A stretch of 64,000 nucleotides of DNA, taken from NCBI RefSeq assembly GCF_021018895.1, contig NC_079387.1, positions 8,584,083 to 8,648,082 of the forward strand, read 5' to 3'. A program made the position numbers and the translations under genes. The notes under the pieces were generated by a model. It was not told the DNA's origin, did not search any database, and saw only the letters and a list, made by a program, of their open reading frames with translations. This document shows, piece after piece, positions 11,940 through 23,138 of the stretch (position 1 is the first letter of the stretch; each line of letters opens with the position of its first letter). Origin of the DNA: Seriola aureovittata (lineage: Eukaryota > Chordata > Actinopteri > Carangiformes > Carangidae).

Positions 11940-12165
11940 TCGTTTTGAATTGTCAGCGAGGGAATTGCTAACTCTGAAGCAAGCAGCATCTTTCTGCTCT
12001 GACAAAGATGGATTTGCTCTATTCTCCCTCCCTGTCGTACTCCACACAAAGCCCCGGCTTCGTGACTAATCGGCTGCTAAATCATCTGAATTTCACTGAC
12101 ATCTGATGCACTGCCTGCTCATCAGGAGCTCATACCTGAACAGCAGCAGAATAACAAAGCGGTTA
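11940..12165. promoter_or_regulatory. Conserved-element-like block
   Basis: Quiet repeat-free sequence with GACTAATCGGCTGCTAAATC and ACAAAG words (SOX/TCF and homeodomain-like). Weak inference. Confidence 0.25.
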
Positions 12166-12450
12166 GTTAAGTCACAGAATGGTCCCCCCCTCCCCCCCGA
12201 GTTGAAATCATCCTGAATCTTAGTCTGGGTAAGAGCATCAGATAAATCCCTAAAAAACTACAGTCAGAGCAAAAAAAAAAACCCCACTCACACTGACATT
12301 GATGAGGACTCAAAGCGGAATCAAGGTCTGATTTCAATATGCAACCACAGCTCAGCTGCCCAGGTCAGCCAAGTCCAAGCAATCACAGATGAATCTGCGG
12401 AGGAATCTCAAGGTTTTGCTTTTAGAGAACAAAGGCATCCTACCTTGCAC

Positions 12451-12486
12451 GCTAACAGCTAACAGCTAACAGCTAACAGCTAACAG
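12451..12486. repeat. Heptamer minisatellite (GCTAACA)5
   Basis: Five perfect tandem copies of a 7-bp unit, an unusual period among the otherwise dinucleotide arrays here. Confidence 0.95.
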
Positions 12487-12489
12487 GAC

Positions 12490-13440
12490 TTTTTCAATAC
12501 CAACAAGTATCTCCTTCATCTGAATGTTTCTTTTGTATAATACTTGCAGTGATGTGGGGACGCAGGGAAACTCCGGGGAGAGCTGTGAGAAACAGTTGCA
12601 CGTTGTCCTCTGTGAGAAAGTTTCTAAAGTCTGAGAACTCCTGTGAATTTGGGCCATTGAACAACTGCAAACTGTTTTGACAGCGCTGATCCAGCCAAGA
12701 TCAGTCCAATATGGAGGAAGCTATCATAGTTTCTTAGCAGTCCTGCATGTGTTGCAGTATGAAATGATACACAAGCCCCAGAACAAAAAGCCAAGTGACC
12801 TCGCCCAGGTATGATCAGGGTTTCTGCAGGGTTCACCGAGTTAAACTGAGATTCCTTCAGACATGTTATAAAATCAACACCAGAAAAATTGATCATTCAT
12901 TTGTGATTGGCTGCTTACAAGTCTCAAAACATTATATGTATATATATATATGTGTCTACTTGTATCTGATGAGTTGGTTTTCCTTTGCGAAATAACACTA
13001 AAGCTAAAATTCACATGTAAAGGATTTTCATCGTAGTAACAAACTAAATGTCTTAAAACAGCCCCCCCTCCCTTTATAAATGCTCCCTCTTTCAAATCAC
13101 TCCATCTTCTCCTCTCTCCTGTCCTCCAGGATGGTGTGATGCATGTACACCTCCTCATATCACACAGAGAAATCCCCTGTAGTCCTGCATTAGGTTGAGT
13201 TGCCACGTTTGCAAAAAAAAGAAAAAAAAAATCTGAATTATAAATAAAAGGTAATGATGCTATTATCATGCTCTCTTACTATCCTGAGCGCAGCGCCTCA
13301 CCTTTCTATTTGAATAATGATTTATAATCATATTAGTTCTCTCCGGAGCCCTGCTCTGGAAAAGTAAAAAGCTATTATCCAGTTGTCAGCTTCCAGGAGA
13401 CGCTGTGGGAGATGGAGCAGCGATGCTGACACACGAACAT
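12490..13440. other. Unique non-coding DNA
   Basis: Contains a short TA run near 12934-12952 and an A-rich run near 13213-13231. A 131-codon minus frame (12874-13269) lacks any protein-like feature. Confidence 0.45.
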
Positions 13441-13448
13441 ACTGTAGC

Positions 13449-13603
13449 TACACACACACACACACTCGGTGCGCACACACTTGTGCAAGTAGAAACACAC
13501 TCAAAGCATGCAGAGCACATTCTGCGGCACACGCAATCACTAGTGCAAATCCATATTAGCTTGCACATGCACGCACATTCTTGCACACACACACACACAC
13601 ACA
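13449..13603. repeat. CA-rich cluster
   Basis: Two (CA)n cores, at 13450-13465 and 13584-13603, are joined by degenerate GCACAC-rich sequence. This is probably one decayed microsatellite expansion. Confidence 0.85.
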
Positions 13604-13609
13604 TGCATC

Positions 13610-14375
13610 GCCTTTTTTTTTTTCAGACTCAGCAAGTGGGGAGAAAATAAAAAACTCAGCAATTTGAAGCACAAATGCTGCTTGGAAATGGTTGTGTTTG
13701 CTTAACCCTGCTGGGAGAGCCAGGTGGGCGGGCTTTACTGCAGAAGAATCACCAGTCAATCACGATACTCCCTCAAATTTAGCAGCAAAATGAGCTTAAA
13801 AATAAACAATAAAATTCCTTTTTGAAGCCGTTTAAGCAAAGATGTGGTTTCTAACTTGTGGCATACTACACATTTTTCCAGCCCACACGTTTGGGCACAA
13901 AGTAAACGAGGGCAACACAGCAGAACCAACAGTTTAAAAGACGACGTTCAAATAGAAAACAGACATACAAGACAGACTTCACTGTAACAGACATATATAG
14001 CCAGATAGTGAGTAAGAGAGAAAATAAGATATCATGCATCACTGATCAATACTGTCACCTGCTCGGCCTAATCCTCAAACACATTTACACAGAGCATGAT
14101 GGCTGGGTTGTATCAGGGGTGATCTGGGAAACAGCAATGTGTTTACACTGAGCATTAAAAACTAATTTTGGTAGCAATGCCGAGGAAGCAGTTTGTCATT
14201 AAGCCATTTTTTACGTTTCAGATTGAAATATGTGATATTAAAGAAAGAAAAGAAAAAGGTTACATGGTGATCTACTGTACGCAATCTTGGATACTATGCG
14301 TCTCTGCAGTGGTGAATTTACTACATTTAGTCTTAAAAGGCAGCAACTAACGGAGGCAATAATGTAAATAATGTA
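13610..14375. other. Unique non-coding DNA
   Basis: Poly-T run at 13613-13623, otherwise featureless AT-rich sequence. Confidence 0.45.
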
Positions 14376-14379
14376 GATA

Positions 14380-14573
14380 TATGAGTGTCCTACATTATCA
14401 CTAACAACCAGGCTTTTATTAATGTTCTTAAGTAGCGTATAAGCTGTTATAAACTAACAATAAACCTGTTAATGGTGCTATTATTAACAAATAATGACGT
14501 TCTTAAGAGGATGTATAAAGGTCTAGTTACCTATTAACTGACACTTAAGACAAGGGCCTTAATATAAAGTGTT
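14380..14573 (+). repeat. Probable percomorph interspersed repeat
   Basis: The body contains ACAACCAGGCTTTTATTAAT, AGCTGTTATAAACTAACAAT and the terminal word TTAATATAAAGTGTT, which I recognise from repeated teleost sequence. No coding capacity. Family name not recalled. Confidence 0.45.
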
Positions 14574-14903
14574 CCTCTGTTTCTTTGTTTGTATTTAGTC
14601 ATGTTTAATCTTCCACAGACAGATGCCTAACTAAGTTTTTATTTTCTTAACGTTTCGTTCACAGTCAATTTAAAATCATCTGTAGGAGGGATCCAGATAT
14701 CAGACAGAGTCAGGTATCACACCGCCTGACACAGAATCCCGTCTACAACTGGACAGGGTTGCTAAATAGGTAACGTCCATAAAAGCATCAGGCAGAGGGG
14801 TTTTTGGTTCCAGTGTAAAGTGAAGGCGCAGGAACACCGCGGGATGGGACGGAGCGAGATCTCTTTAGAGGCTATTTCTGTGGACGAGATCTGAGACAGA
14901 GGC

Positions 14904-14983
14904 GCACACACACACACACACACACATATATAAATATAAACACCCTTTTCCACTGTCTCGATCCATCTACCAATCTCTAACAC

Positions 14984-15020
<37 letters not shown>
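14904..15020. repeat. Two adjacent (CA)n microsatellites
   Basis: Arrays at 14904-14926 (ending in a TA run) and 14996-15020, in the same orientation, separated by about 70 bp of unique DNA. Confidence 0.95.
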
Positions 15021-15021
<1 letters not shown>

Positions 15022-15054
15022 GCTGCTTACAGACATTTAATCTGGTGTGATTTA

Positions 15055-15520
15055 CATTTGCAGGCCTTGGCGGCTGGTGTCAGGGTGTCATGTCTGCTGA
15101 ATGTGATCTTCCATGTCGAGAACATTATTATCCCCGCGAGGAATTTAATACGGGAGGGAGCCAGGTGCCATCTTCAACAGCCCGGGTTGGACTACAGAGG
15201 CTGGTCCTGCGGCTTTCAAGAAAAGAAACGGTGCGCACAAAAAAACACACGGCGTGCCATTCAGCGTCGCCTTCAGGAGTCAGCAGTCAGCTGCGAACAT
15301 GCCGCCGCTCTGACCTCACCGCACCTTTCCCACCTCGTTTCGCTGGCGCCCATTCAGGGATAATTTCTCTACAGGACCCGACACAAAGAGCGGGCCAGCC
15401 AGCAGTAATTACACCATGCAAATGCCATTTAGGCCTTTTAATGCGGCCGCTGTTGTATCGCTTCAATTGGTCTGGTGTTTATCACCCGGTGCACACGCAC
15501 ATCTGTGGTGCCCAGAGGAG
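15055..15520. promoter_or_regulatory. Conserved-element-like block with POU octamer
   Basis: Repeat-free, moderately CpG-rich block. It carries AGTAATTACACC directly before a perfect octamer, ATGCAAAT, at 15416-15423. Homeodomain core plus POU octamer within 20 bp is typical of vertebrate developmental enhancers. A 221-codon frame crosses it but shows no domain. Confidence 0.4.
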
Positions 15521-15756
15521 GGGGGGGGGCCGGGGGGTCATCTGTTCATTCATTCATTCATTTGGAAATATCCTTCTTTTGCTTCCTCTTTCATTCTCTT
15601 CTTTCCTGTCAGCCTTTGCTTTTTCTTTTGATTATTTCAAGTCAAATTATTTACTATTGTCAGCACCATCTACACATGTCCAGCCAAGCAGAGTCTTCTT
15701 CTTCTTCTCTCTTTATTTTTTTTTAGTTTTTTTCTATTGTATAACAAATCAATAAA

Positions 15757-15965
15757 GGTTTCCATCCAAGTCTATTGTAAATTTTTGACCAGATTTCGAG
15801 AAAATCTGCAAAAGAAAATGCAGATTTCCATCAACTGCTGTTATGCGATTAGTATTAACAGCTGGTGGCGACAGTCCTCCAGTCGGGTGCCACCTGCACT
15901 TTAACGCTACGGCTGCAGGAGCTCGGACAACCATCTCAGTGGCGGGAAAAAGAACACGAAGGCAA
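15757..15965. repeat. Probable interspersed repeat
   Basis: The phrases GGTTTCCATCCAAG and TTTCCATCAACTGCTGTTAT are familiar from a dispersed teleost repeat. Copy boundaries are uncertain. Confidence 0.35.
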
Positions 15966-16059
15966 CGGTCACAACGATAGATAGTCGATAACGACGAACC
16001 TTCACACCAGAGACTCTCACCTACACATTTCCTGCCTCAGGTGCCTGTCGAGCTCTTCC

Positions 16060-16458
16060 TCTCCGTCACCCAGCTCGTCTTTCTTTCCTATCTCTCTCAC
16101 TCCCTGACTGCACCCACATCGTTTTCAACAGCCAAACTCCCCCACCCACTCCCGCTGCGACCCCCCCCCCCCCCCGGCTGAGTGTGAGGGTGTGTCTGAG
16201 GGCGAAGCCGCCACAGAGACAGGTAGTGGTGGCCAGCTGGTTTGAACAGGTGTACAGACTGTGTGTTCCCGTCAGACTGGTCTGTGCACTTGGCTGCCGA
16301 CCAGAGACTGACGGGTGAAGCCTCCTCTCCCCCCCCCGTCTTTCTTTTCTCGCTTTTTGTCCCTTTTTTTCCCCCCCCTCCATGTCTGTCTCTCTGTCTT
16401 TACCCACCTCCCCCCCTGGCTTTCCTCCCCTCTCCTCCCTCTGTCTCTGTCAACACAG

Positions 16459-16460
<2 letters not shown>
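16060..16460. repeat. Pyrimidine-rich low-complexity tract with C15
   Basis: Long CT-rich stretch containing 15 consecutive C at 16161-16175 and further C runs at 16329-16336 and 16371-16378. It immediately precedes a GT array. Confidence 0.8.

Positions 16461-16500
<40 letters not shown>
16461..16500. repeat. (GT)20 microsatellite
   Basis: Perfect uninterrupted array. Confidence 0.97.
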
Positions 16501-16501
<1 letters not shown>

Positions 16502-16504
16502 TTC

Positions 16505-18045
16505 ACGGATACCCCCGTTCTCTCCCTAGCGGCCCCTCCTTTGTCTTGGTTGGTCGGTACCGGCGCGGCGCACAAACACACACGTACACCACCATGCATG
16601 ACCAGACAAACAGTGCTCAGCGCGGGAGGCTGATGGGAGAGTAACTACGCATGAAGAAAAACCTCTCTCCACACACACAAGCAAAAAATAAAAAACAAAA
16701 ATACTGCTTCTACACTGTAAAAACACGAAAAAAAACGCGATGAACAAAGAAAACATTTAGCATCATTTGGCCTGAATCAAAATGGGAGGAAAATTCCATC
16801 TTTACGGTTGTTCAAACAGGCTTTAAACATGAAGGATGAACGCTTTAATCCTCTGATCCGCCACTAAAGGAATCCACCTGAACTTTAAAGTGAGAGTACA
16901 CAAAGCTGGACCCATCATGTCCCTTTGCAGCTGCACAGAATAAACAAAGACAGCATTTACTCATTTAACTTGACACATGTTCATCGTGGCACGAAAACAA
17001 AACCCGAGCGCCGGTTCCACAGGAGGTCAAACAGTAACCTCATCTTTCGTGCAAGTCTTCCCTAGATGAACTCTCGTTTTCTTTTGAAGCACTTCCTCGG
17101 GTCACATGGTCACAGATGAGGTCATATCCTGTCTTTTCTGATCAGACCTGAGGGACTGGCTGCAGATGTGGGGGCGCAGAGGTCGAGTTTCTCATGAAGA
17201 GAGATAGCAAAGGAATCTTCCTTTACTTATTTTAAAGTTTCTCAGGGTTTGGAGGAGGTTAAATGTTTCTTCGTACTGGTGCTTTTTCTCTCTCACGGGA
17301 CTATCAGTAAAGTGACCAAAATACTCTGAGAAGCCCTCTACATCTGAACCATGTAATGAACCTGCCATATGCACAAGTGCACTTCAGGGTTTTAATGTTT
17401 CAAAAGGTTTTTTTTCGTGAAGGGAGATCTACAGCTCGGCTGCCAAGAACCTCTGCAGTCATGAAGTTTTCATTTCTACAGCGACTTGATGTTAAATCTA
17501 CTGAAATCCTAAGATAATGTTGCATTATTACATTGCATTATTTATTGCAATGTTACAATTAAAGTCACTTTTGTTTCCTGTTGAATACTGACTTTGAAAC
17601 CCACTGGCTAGAAACCAAAGCAAACACAGGTAATACAATCCAATCTGAGTTTTATCGTAGTTTGATTTCATTTAGTTTAAATCCGTTAAGCCTCTTTGCA
17701 TATGTTAGCAGATCTGTACTGTTATGTTGATTTTATTTTTTGGTTCTTTTTTATTGAGATCCAAATAATTTCAAAGAACTGTTGGTAGCTATCATCCCAA
17801 ATTTGTAACATCAGACTTTGGAAGAGAAGTGTGACCTCCTGTGGGAAATCAGACGTAGTCTGTATCAACTACAACAGTGTTAAAACAAAGTGTAACATCT
17901 CTATAAGGAATGAATGAACAGCCTCAGTCAATCCCTTCAGATCCCCTTTGTAATGGTGGCCTGGCCAAAAAGGCAGCAACACATTTAAGACCCACAAAGT
18001 AATGAACAATAACCCTGCTCTATAAAACAGATGAATGGGAATGGT
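16505..18045. other. Unique non-coding DNA
   Basis: No supported exon or repeat. Poly-T at 17408-17415. A small palindrome-like cluster TTGCATTATT/AATAATGCAA-type words lies near 17519-17555. Confidence 0.45.
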
Positions 18046-18049
18046 CCTG

Positions 18050-18600
18050 ACCACTGTGGCTGTAATACCTGTCTGCCGTTTGGTCAATAATGGTGGTGGA
18101 CCCGCTAATAGAGCATTATGGGAGCCCAGGGACCAGCGCTGACAGGTGATTTATGTCGTCTCTGACGACTTCGGCCCTCCGACCAAACCCTGATAAAAGA
18201 AGAGCCAGATTGGAACAAGCAGAATGATGAATAGACTATACGATCCAGAGACCCGTCTCATTAGAGAGAGGAAAAGAGAGACGGAGCTCTAGCCATTTAG
18301 CTAATGTAGCGAGTCATTGTGTGTGTGTGAATGAGTGTGTGTGTCCATCTGCATGTGCATGTTCATGTGTGTGTGTGAGCACGGCGGGACCTGCGCGGCG
18401 GCAGCTTGCTCTTGCCGCAGCAGTAGCAGGTTGGAAATTAATGACACACTAAATATATGGCGAGAAAGCTTGACCCCGCATAATGGCGACATATAGGATT
18501 AACCTTGGTTGTCACTTGGGGCCATTGTTAGCCCACATGCTGCTACAAGTAAACAGGGGGCTGCAGATCCAAGTAGGTATCTGAGCCCCTGTACTGCTGG
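18050..18600. promoter_or_regulatory. Conserved-element-like block interrupted by TG-rich sequence
   Basis: Two quiet segments (18050-18310 and 18400-18595) flank a degenerate TG stretch at 18318-18378. They contain GGAAATTAATGACAC and CTAATAGAGCATTATGGG words and no splice signals. Candidate enhancer pair. Confidence 0.35.
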
Positions 18601-18955
18601 GGAAAAAAAAAAAAAACATGCTGATTTATTTTCTCACTGCTTCAGGGGATAAAGCGCTGCATTTAGGATTAAAGGATTCAAAGTTTGCGTTTAATAAATA
18701 GTCAAAGCTCAGAGAGTCGCAGGGAGGAGAAAGGAAAGCACGGTGGATTAAAAGATGAATTTCAAAAAGGAGGTGTCCTGGATGCTTAAGGACACGAGAG
18801 GAGAGGAGAAGTTTGGGTTTTGGTCAGACTAAAAAGATATTAGAAGGCGTAACCTCAAAGTTTTTCACTATTTTCTGATATATTTTATTAAAAAACAGAG
18901 AAAAATGAAATATGATGCTCGTAAATCCATCCATAGGTTTGTGCGTAAAATCCTT
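18601..18955. other. Unique AT-rich DNA
   Basis: Poly-A run near 18603-18616. Nothing else recognised. Confidence 0.45.
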
Positions 18956-18960
18956 TGTAA

Positions 18961-19250
18961 GTGCTTAGTATCTACAAACTAGCTAACATAAACATAACAA
19001 TAAAAACTGTTGATTTTCACCGTCTTAGTTTAGCATAATAGGATGCTAACATTTGCTAATTAGCATCAGATGATGGGGATGTCATTCGTTTTACAGGTGT
19101 ATGCTCAAAAACCAAAAGTACTGGACAAATAAAAATTTTCATGGTCATGAATTTCTGCACAAACTTTCACGTCAATCCAACAAATAGCTGCTGAGATGTT
19201 TCACCAGTAACATTTCAAACCATATAGCCACGCGGCTAACACGGCTAAAA
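18961..19250 (+). mobile_element. Non-autonomous percomorph element copy
   Basis: Carries the hallmark GCTAACATTTGCTAATTAGC, then CAAAAGTACTGGACAAAT and ATAGCTGCTGAGATGTTTCA, and closes with GCCACGCGGCTAACACGGCT. I recognise this order from a common percomorph repeat. It has no open frame, so it was mobilised in trans if it was a transposon. Confidence 0.55.
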
Positions 19251-19254
19251 CCAA

Positions 19255-19470
19255 AAATCAGAGAAGCTGGATCCATAACATTGTCCTGTAGTGTCACAGT
19301 CGGCCCATTCACATCTGAAAACCTCCCTGACTGCTTTTATTGCCATGATGGATTTCCCATTTAGCTTGACCTTATATTCATTAAAAGAGGATTTAAGCCC
19401 GTTAGAAAGGGAGAAGAGAGAGGCCCCTTGGGGACTGTGTTTGCTCTGCTGGGCCCCCCGCCTGCGACAC
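19255..19470. promoter_or_regulatory. Conserved-element-like block
   Basis: Quiet sequence with TTTTATTGCCATGATGG, a hox-like TTTATTGC and a TATTCATTAAAAG word, ending at a CT/CA array. Confidence 0.3.
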
Positions 19471-19473
19471 ACA

Positions 19474-19525
19474 CTTTCTCTCTTTCTCTCTCTCTCTCAC
19501 TCACACACACACACACACACACACA
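19474..19525. repeat. Compound (TC)n-(CA)n microsatellite
   Basis: TC repeats at 19474-19498 run directly into (CA)12 at 19502-19525. Confidence 0.95.
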
Positions 19526-19589
19526 GGCTGCTCCCCCTGGCCTATAACTCTCTCTCAGACAGGGCTTGTTAGGTGTGGAGGGCCGAGGA

Positions 19590-19795
19590 GGAGGGTCCAG
19601 GTTTTATTAGTGGCAGCAGCTGCACTCCTCTCTGGCTCTATAAAAGGTAATTACTGCTGGTGGTAACAAGCTAATTGATTGCTAATTAGGTGAATCGGTT
19701 CTCTAAGTGCTGTCCCATTTGTTGACAGATGTGGAGGAAAAAAGGCGGCCATGCTTGTGTGGGTGATTTTTTTTTTTCAGCAGCTCTGCTGGTGC
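19590..19795. promoter_or_regulatory. Conserved-element-like block
   Basis: Contains GTTTTATTAG, GGTAATTACTG and GCTAATTGATTGCTAATTAG, which gives four homeodomain cores in about 75 bp. Strong look of an enhancer core. Confidence 0.4.
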
Positions 19796-19849
19796 AAAAT
19801 TTAGGTGTGTGTGTTATTTTGTGAACGTGTGTTTATAAGGATGATGACG

Positions 19850-19874
19850 ACACACACACACACACACACACACA
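19850..19874. repeat. (CA)12 microsatellite
   Basis: Perfect array. Confidence 0.95.
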
Positions 19875-20114
19875 GAGACGAAGGCGGATCCTGGCGCGGT
19901 GCAGGTTGAACGCTATTGGACGGCGCCAAAGCAAAAAAATATGATTGATTCAGCGAGGGCTTGCAGTCAGAGAGGAAATGAGAGCTGAATGGGGGCGGCA
20001 CACGGTCTGTCGGCGCACTCTGGGGACCACCGGGCCCCCGTATACACGTTCATATGGAAATGAGGGGCCAAGCTGACACAGAGGGAAAGACAGAGAGAGA
20101 GAGCATGAGGGTGC

Positions 20115-20144
20115 ATGTGTGTGTGTGTGTGTGTGGGGGGGGGG
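20115..20144. repeat. (TG)n followed by poly-G
   Basis: TG array at 20115-20134 runs into ten G residues. Confidence 0.95.
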
Positions 20145-20149
20145 TTCAG

Positions 20150-20995
20150 CTCACCAGCAGGAAAACAGAGTGAACAGCAAAAGGAAAAGAAATAATATCG
20201 CGGTGGGAAAATTTGAAAACCTGAATTGAACTGTGTCTAAATGTCAGAACACGGACCCAGAAAACATGTTTAACGTCGTCTTCGCGTGTGAATGAGATAC
20301 ACGTTCTGTGCCTGGGATCATGATCACATGACCTTTATTATTCTAATTACTATTTATTTATCTATTTGATTTAAGTCTCATATAAAGCACTTTGAATTGT
20401 TTGATTAGTGTTAGCTTTTCTTTTTTTTTTAGTTCACCTATGTGTCATTTGTTAATTTCTCTTTTTTATCTTATTGTTTGGTATTTTATTTCATTTTATT
20501 AGATCCACTTTGATTTTGTTTAGTTGTTGTGCTCTTTATTTCATGTGGATTTTCCAATGTAAATCACTTCTCTGCTTTCCTTTGGACCTGGACATGAACT
20601 GGTTAAAAAATTGCTGATCCTTAAATGTTTAAATTGGTCGATATTGCATTGCATTGAAATGACAATAAGGATACTGTGGCTTTAAATTAATGTTTGTCTG
20701 ACAAAGTTATCTTAACTCAAGGTCCACTTACACAGTTTTTTAACTTTTTTAACACTTTTTCTTGAACTAGAAAAGACAAACAACTGGATTTGAGTTAATA
20801 TTATTTTGACAAACTAGAACGATCTTTCACGCTTAAATAAATATGGTTGATTTTGTATTTAACATCTGATTACATTTTACCTCATGCACTGAATTCTGTT
20901 TTGCTGAATATTAAATCAAATGAAATCATAACAGTAATCATTATTGATACGTATCTTTAGCAGTGCAGTCAGAAGTGTAGCCAAACAGCTAAATC
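20150..20995. other. AT-rich DNA with a possible LINE 3' end remnant
   Basis: The phrase TATAAAGCACTTTGAATTG at 20381-20399 resembles 3' ends of teleost LINE elements. The rest is unclassified AT-rich sequence. Confidence 0.3.
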
Positions 20996-20999
20996 TGCT

Positions 21000-21290
21000 A
21001 TCGTCTCTGTGAGGAGGCCTCTGAGGGCGCTCCGGCTCGTTTCTCCATCGCTGCTTCTGCAGGAGGGGGGGACACAGCCGGCGGGGCCTCTAGAGTTTCC
21101 CCTCTGATGGCATTTGACATGCCCATTTTACGCCCGCATGCTGGCGTGTCACAGTGGGTGGCAGGGCCAACCACACCAGTTGTTTAGCGATTTATGGCCC
21201 TCGGGGTGAAAGGTTTATTGGAGTGGACTAGTTAGTACAGGGCTAAAATAAGGATTTGGTGAAGGCTGGGAGGTCTCTGCACCACCACCA
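21000..21290. promoter_or_regulatory. Conserved-element-like block
   Basis: GC-balanced quiet block with GATGGCATTTGACATG, GCGATTTATGGCC (CDX/HOX-like TTTATGG) and GGCTAAAATAAGG words. No splice sites. Confidence 0.35.
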
Positions 21291-21338
21291 CCCCCCCCCC
21301 TCCCGGAACTGCCGACACCTGCCTCGAGCGTCCATTAA

Positions 21339-21340
<2 letters not shown>

Positions 21341-21374
<34 letters not shown>

Positions 21375-21377
21375 CAC
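21341..21377. repeat. (CA)n microsatellite with one AA interruption
   Basis: Array with a single AAA interruption at about 21358. Confidence 0.95.
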
Positions 21378-21493
21378 TGTACATGTATATACCCTCATCC
21401 GCACTGGCATGTACATTCATAGACACATGCCAATCTGTTTATGTCTCTCTCATTGTCTTATCCTCTGTCTCTTTCACTTCATCTCTGCTGTAG

Positions 21494-21514
21494 CTCAAGT
21501 GTAAACTTCCACAG
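21494..21514 (+). other. Microexon-like 21-nt segment
   Basis: A strong pyrimidine tract ending CTGCTGTAG is followed by 21 nt and then a CAG|GTCAGG donor-like site. Translated in phase 0 it reads LKCKLPQ. Such short exons exist in neuronal genes, but nothing else supports this one. Confidence 0.12.
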
Positions 21515-21811
21515 GTCAGGCTTGTTGTTACGTACAAATGTAGGATTCAAACTGAAATTCAAGAGGTACATGAACATATTCATCACTGCAGACAGGAGGA
21601 GATCTATGTTGTAGATTTGTTTGTAAATTATGATTATGCTGCGCTCCTCATAATCCTCATCTTTGAGGTTTTAAACTTGTTTCTCTTACGTGGATTCTGG
21701 TTGGAAACTAAAAGGAAGCTGCAGTAAATGCAGATTTTATTTATTTGTCTGTGCCTTAATTTATAAAGCTACAGTCAAAAAAAAAAAATCTGCTTACCAG
21801 CACCCTTAAAG

Positions 21812-21977
21812 CTCACTAACTGCTGTTTCCGGTGTTCATGCTATGCTAAGCTAACCTGGCTGTAGCTTCATATCCAACTGACATAAGAGAGCTCTTTTCC
21901 CTTGCTCCCAGTCTTACTGCTATGCTAAGTTAAGCTAACTATAAGCTAACTATTTCCCCAAAACTATTCCTTTAAAA
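21812..21977 (+). mobile_element. Non-autonomous percomorph element copy (GCTAAGCTAAC family)
   Basis: Starts near TATGCTAAGCTAACCTGG, continues GGCTGTAGCTTCATAT and ends with the signature AACTATTCCTTTAA. This order is a well-known percomorph repeat. A second, reversed and rearranged copy lies at 44730-45117. Confidence 0.6.
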
Positions 21978-22204
21978 TACAGTGTTTTATTAATTTATGT
22001 GGCAAATTATTTTAATGCACATTTAATAAAATGGAGGCCAAATAATGGGTTATCGGTCATCCTCTACTGCTCCTTCTGATCATTCTGAAGATTCAAGTCA
22101 TGAGTGAAGTTTGTCCAACAGCCCCTGAAGGCAGCACTACTGTATATTTTGTATTTCCCTTAATCACCCTCTTAACTTCACATCACAGATAAGGAATATG
22201 AGTG

Positions 22205-22226
22205 TGACCTTTTTGACCTTTGATCA
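22205..22226 (+). promoter_or_regulatory. Nuclear-receptor half-site cluster (DR3 + DR1-like)
   Basis: TGACCT at 22205 and 22214 are spaced by 3 bp, and TGATCA at 22221 follows after 1 bp. DR3 fits VDR/RXR-type dimers and DR1 fits HNF4/COUP-TF-type dimers. Motif evidence only. Confidence 0.3.
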
Positions 22227-22279
22227 GCTCTTTGCTGTTCTGTCAAGACCGTCTTCTTCAGACCACCACACAAGGTCGA

Positions 22280-22372
22280 CCACCTCACACCACTCCTCCG
22301 CCACATCCTTTCTCTCCTCCTTTCCCTCTTTTTCCTTCCCTTTCCATCTTTTTCTTTTCTTCCCGAGACCCT
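22280..22372. repeat. Polypyrimidine tract
   Basis: CT-rich low-complexity stretch. The opposite strand reads as an Arg/Lys/Glu-rich spurious frame. Confidence 0.7.
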
Positions 22373-22568
22373 GCGTGGAACATCGCTGTCTAGACGCAGC
22401 GGGTGAAAAGGAGATGAGCCATGAGCGCTCGCTCTTCCTTTTGTCCAGAAACACCCGCTCCGACCTCTAGCTCCCTCCGTCTGCCCTCCATTGTGGGGGA
22501 ACAATACGATGCCACTGCCTCTTCCTAAACATGTTGGGGTATTAAAATCACCCTCGATATGAGCCGCA

Positions 22569-22606
22569 GGGGTGGGGTGGGGTGGTGGGGGGGGCAGGGG
22601 GGGGAC
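22569..22606. repeat. G-rich tract, quadruplex-prone
   Basis: Repeated GGGG blocks separated by single T or CA. At least four runs fit a G-quadruplex pattern. Confidence 0.85.
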
Positions 22607-22625
22607 AGAGCGAGAGCTGTCATGC

Positions 22626-22657
22626 CAACACACACACAAACATACATACACACACTT
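22626..22657. repeat. Degenerate CA/CATA repeat
   Basis: Short CA and CATA units preceding the large CA array. Confidence 0.85.
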
Positions 22658-22738
22658 TGACCTATAGGAGGGCTGTCCCGAACCCATTTGTGTCAATCAG
22701 GAGGAGTTCAAAAGCCAGGAAATATTCCTTCACACATG

Positions 22739-22740
<2 letters not shown>

Positions 22741-22833
<93 letters not shown>

Positions 22834-22834
22834 T
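22741..22834. repeat. Compound (CA)n-(TA)n-(CA)n microsatellite
   Basis: About 94 bp. It faces a complementary TG array at 22920-22971 across an 85-bp spacer. Confidence 0.97.
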
Positions 22835-22919
22835 CAGAAGAGAGCTAAACTTGGCTGCACACAGAGCGTCAAAGATGTGTCAGTCAAAACACATGGCAAC
22901 CAGGGGCCTTTCAGGGTGG

Positions 22920-22954
<35 letters not shown>

Positions 22955-22971
22955 TATGTGTGTGTGTGTGT
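22920..22971. repeat. (TG)n microsatellite with TATG interruptions
   Basis: Head-to-head with the preceding CA array, forming a potential long hairpin. Confidence 0.97.
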
Positions 22972-23124
22972 CTGGGGGTCAAGTTCCTGTGAAAACACCG
23001 ATCCCACCCAAAGATCTCCTGCATACCCCCCCCCCCCAACCACCTCAGCTCATCCACAGATGGAGCCAGATCCCTCTCGCGCACTTCCATCCTTGCTTCA
23101 TCCTCTGATGTGACTAAACACAGC

Positions 23125-23138
23125 GTTGCCGTGGAGAC
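23125..23138 (+). promoter_or_regulatory. X-box-like (RFX) motif
   Basis: GTTGCCGTGGAGAC resembles the RFX X-box. Isolated. Confidence 0.25.

Noticed and set aside
15090..15755. 221-codon plus-strand open frame
   Set aside because: Crosses a conserved-like block, a G run and pyrimidine tracts. No domain, no splice logic, and the composition changes abruptly with the underlying DNA.
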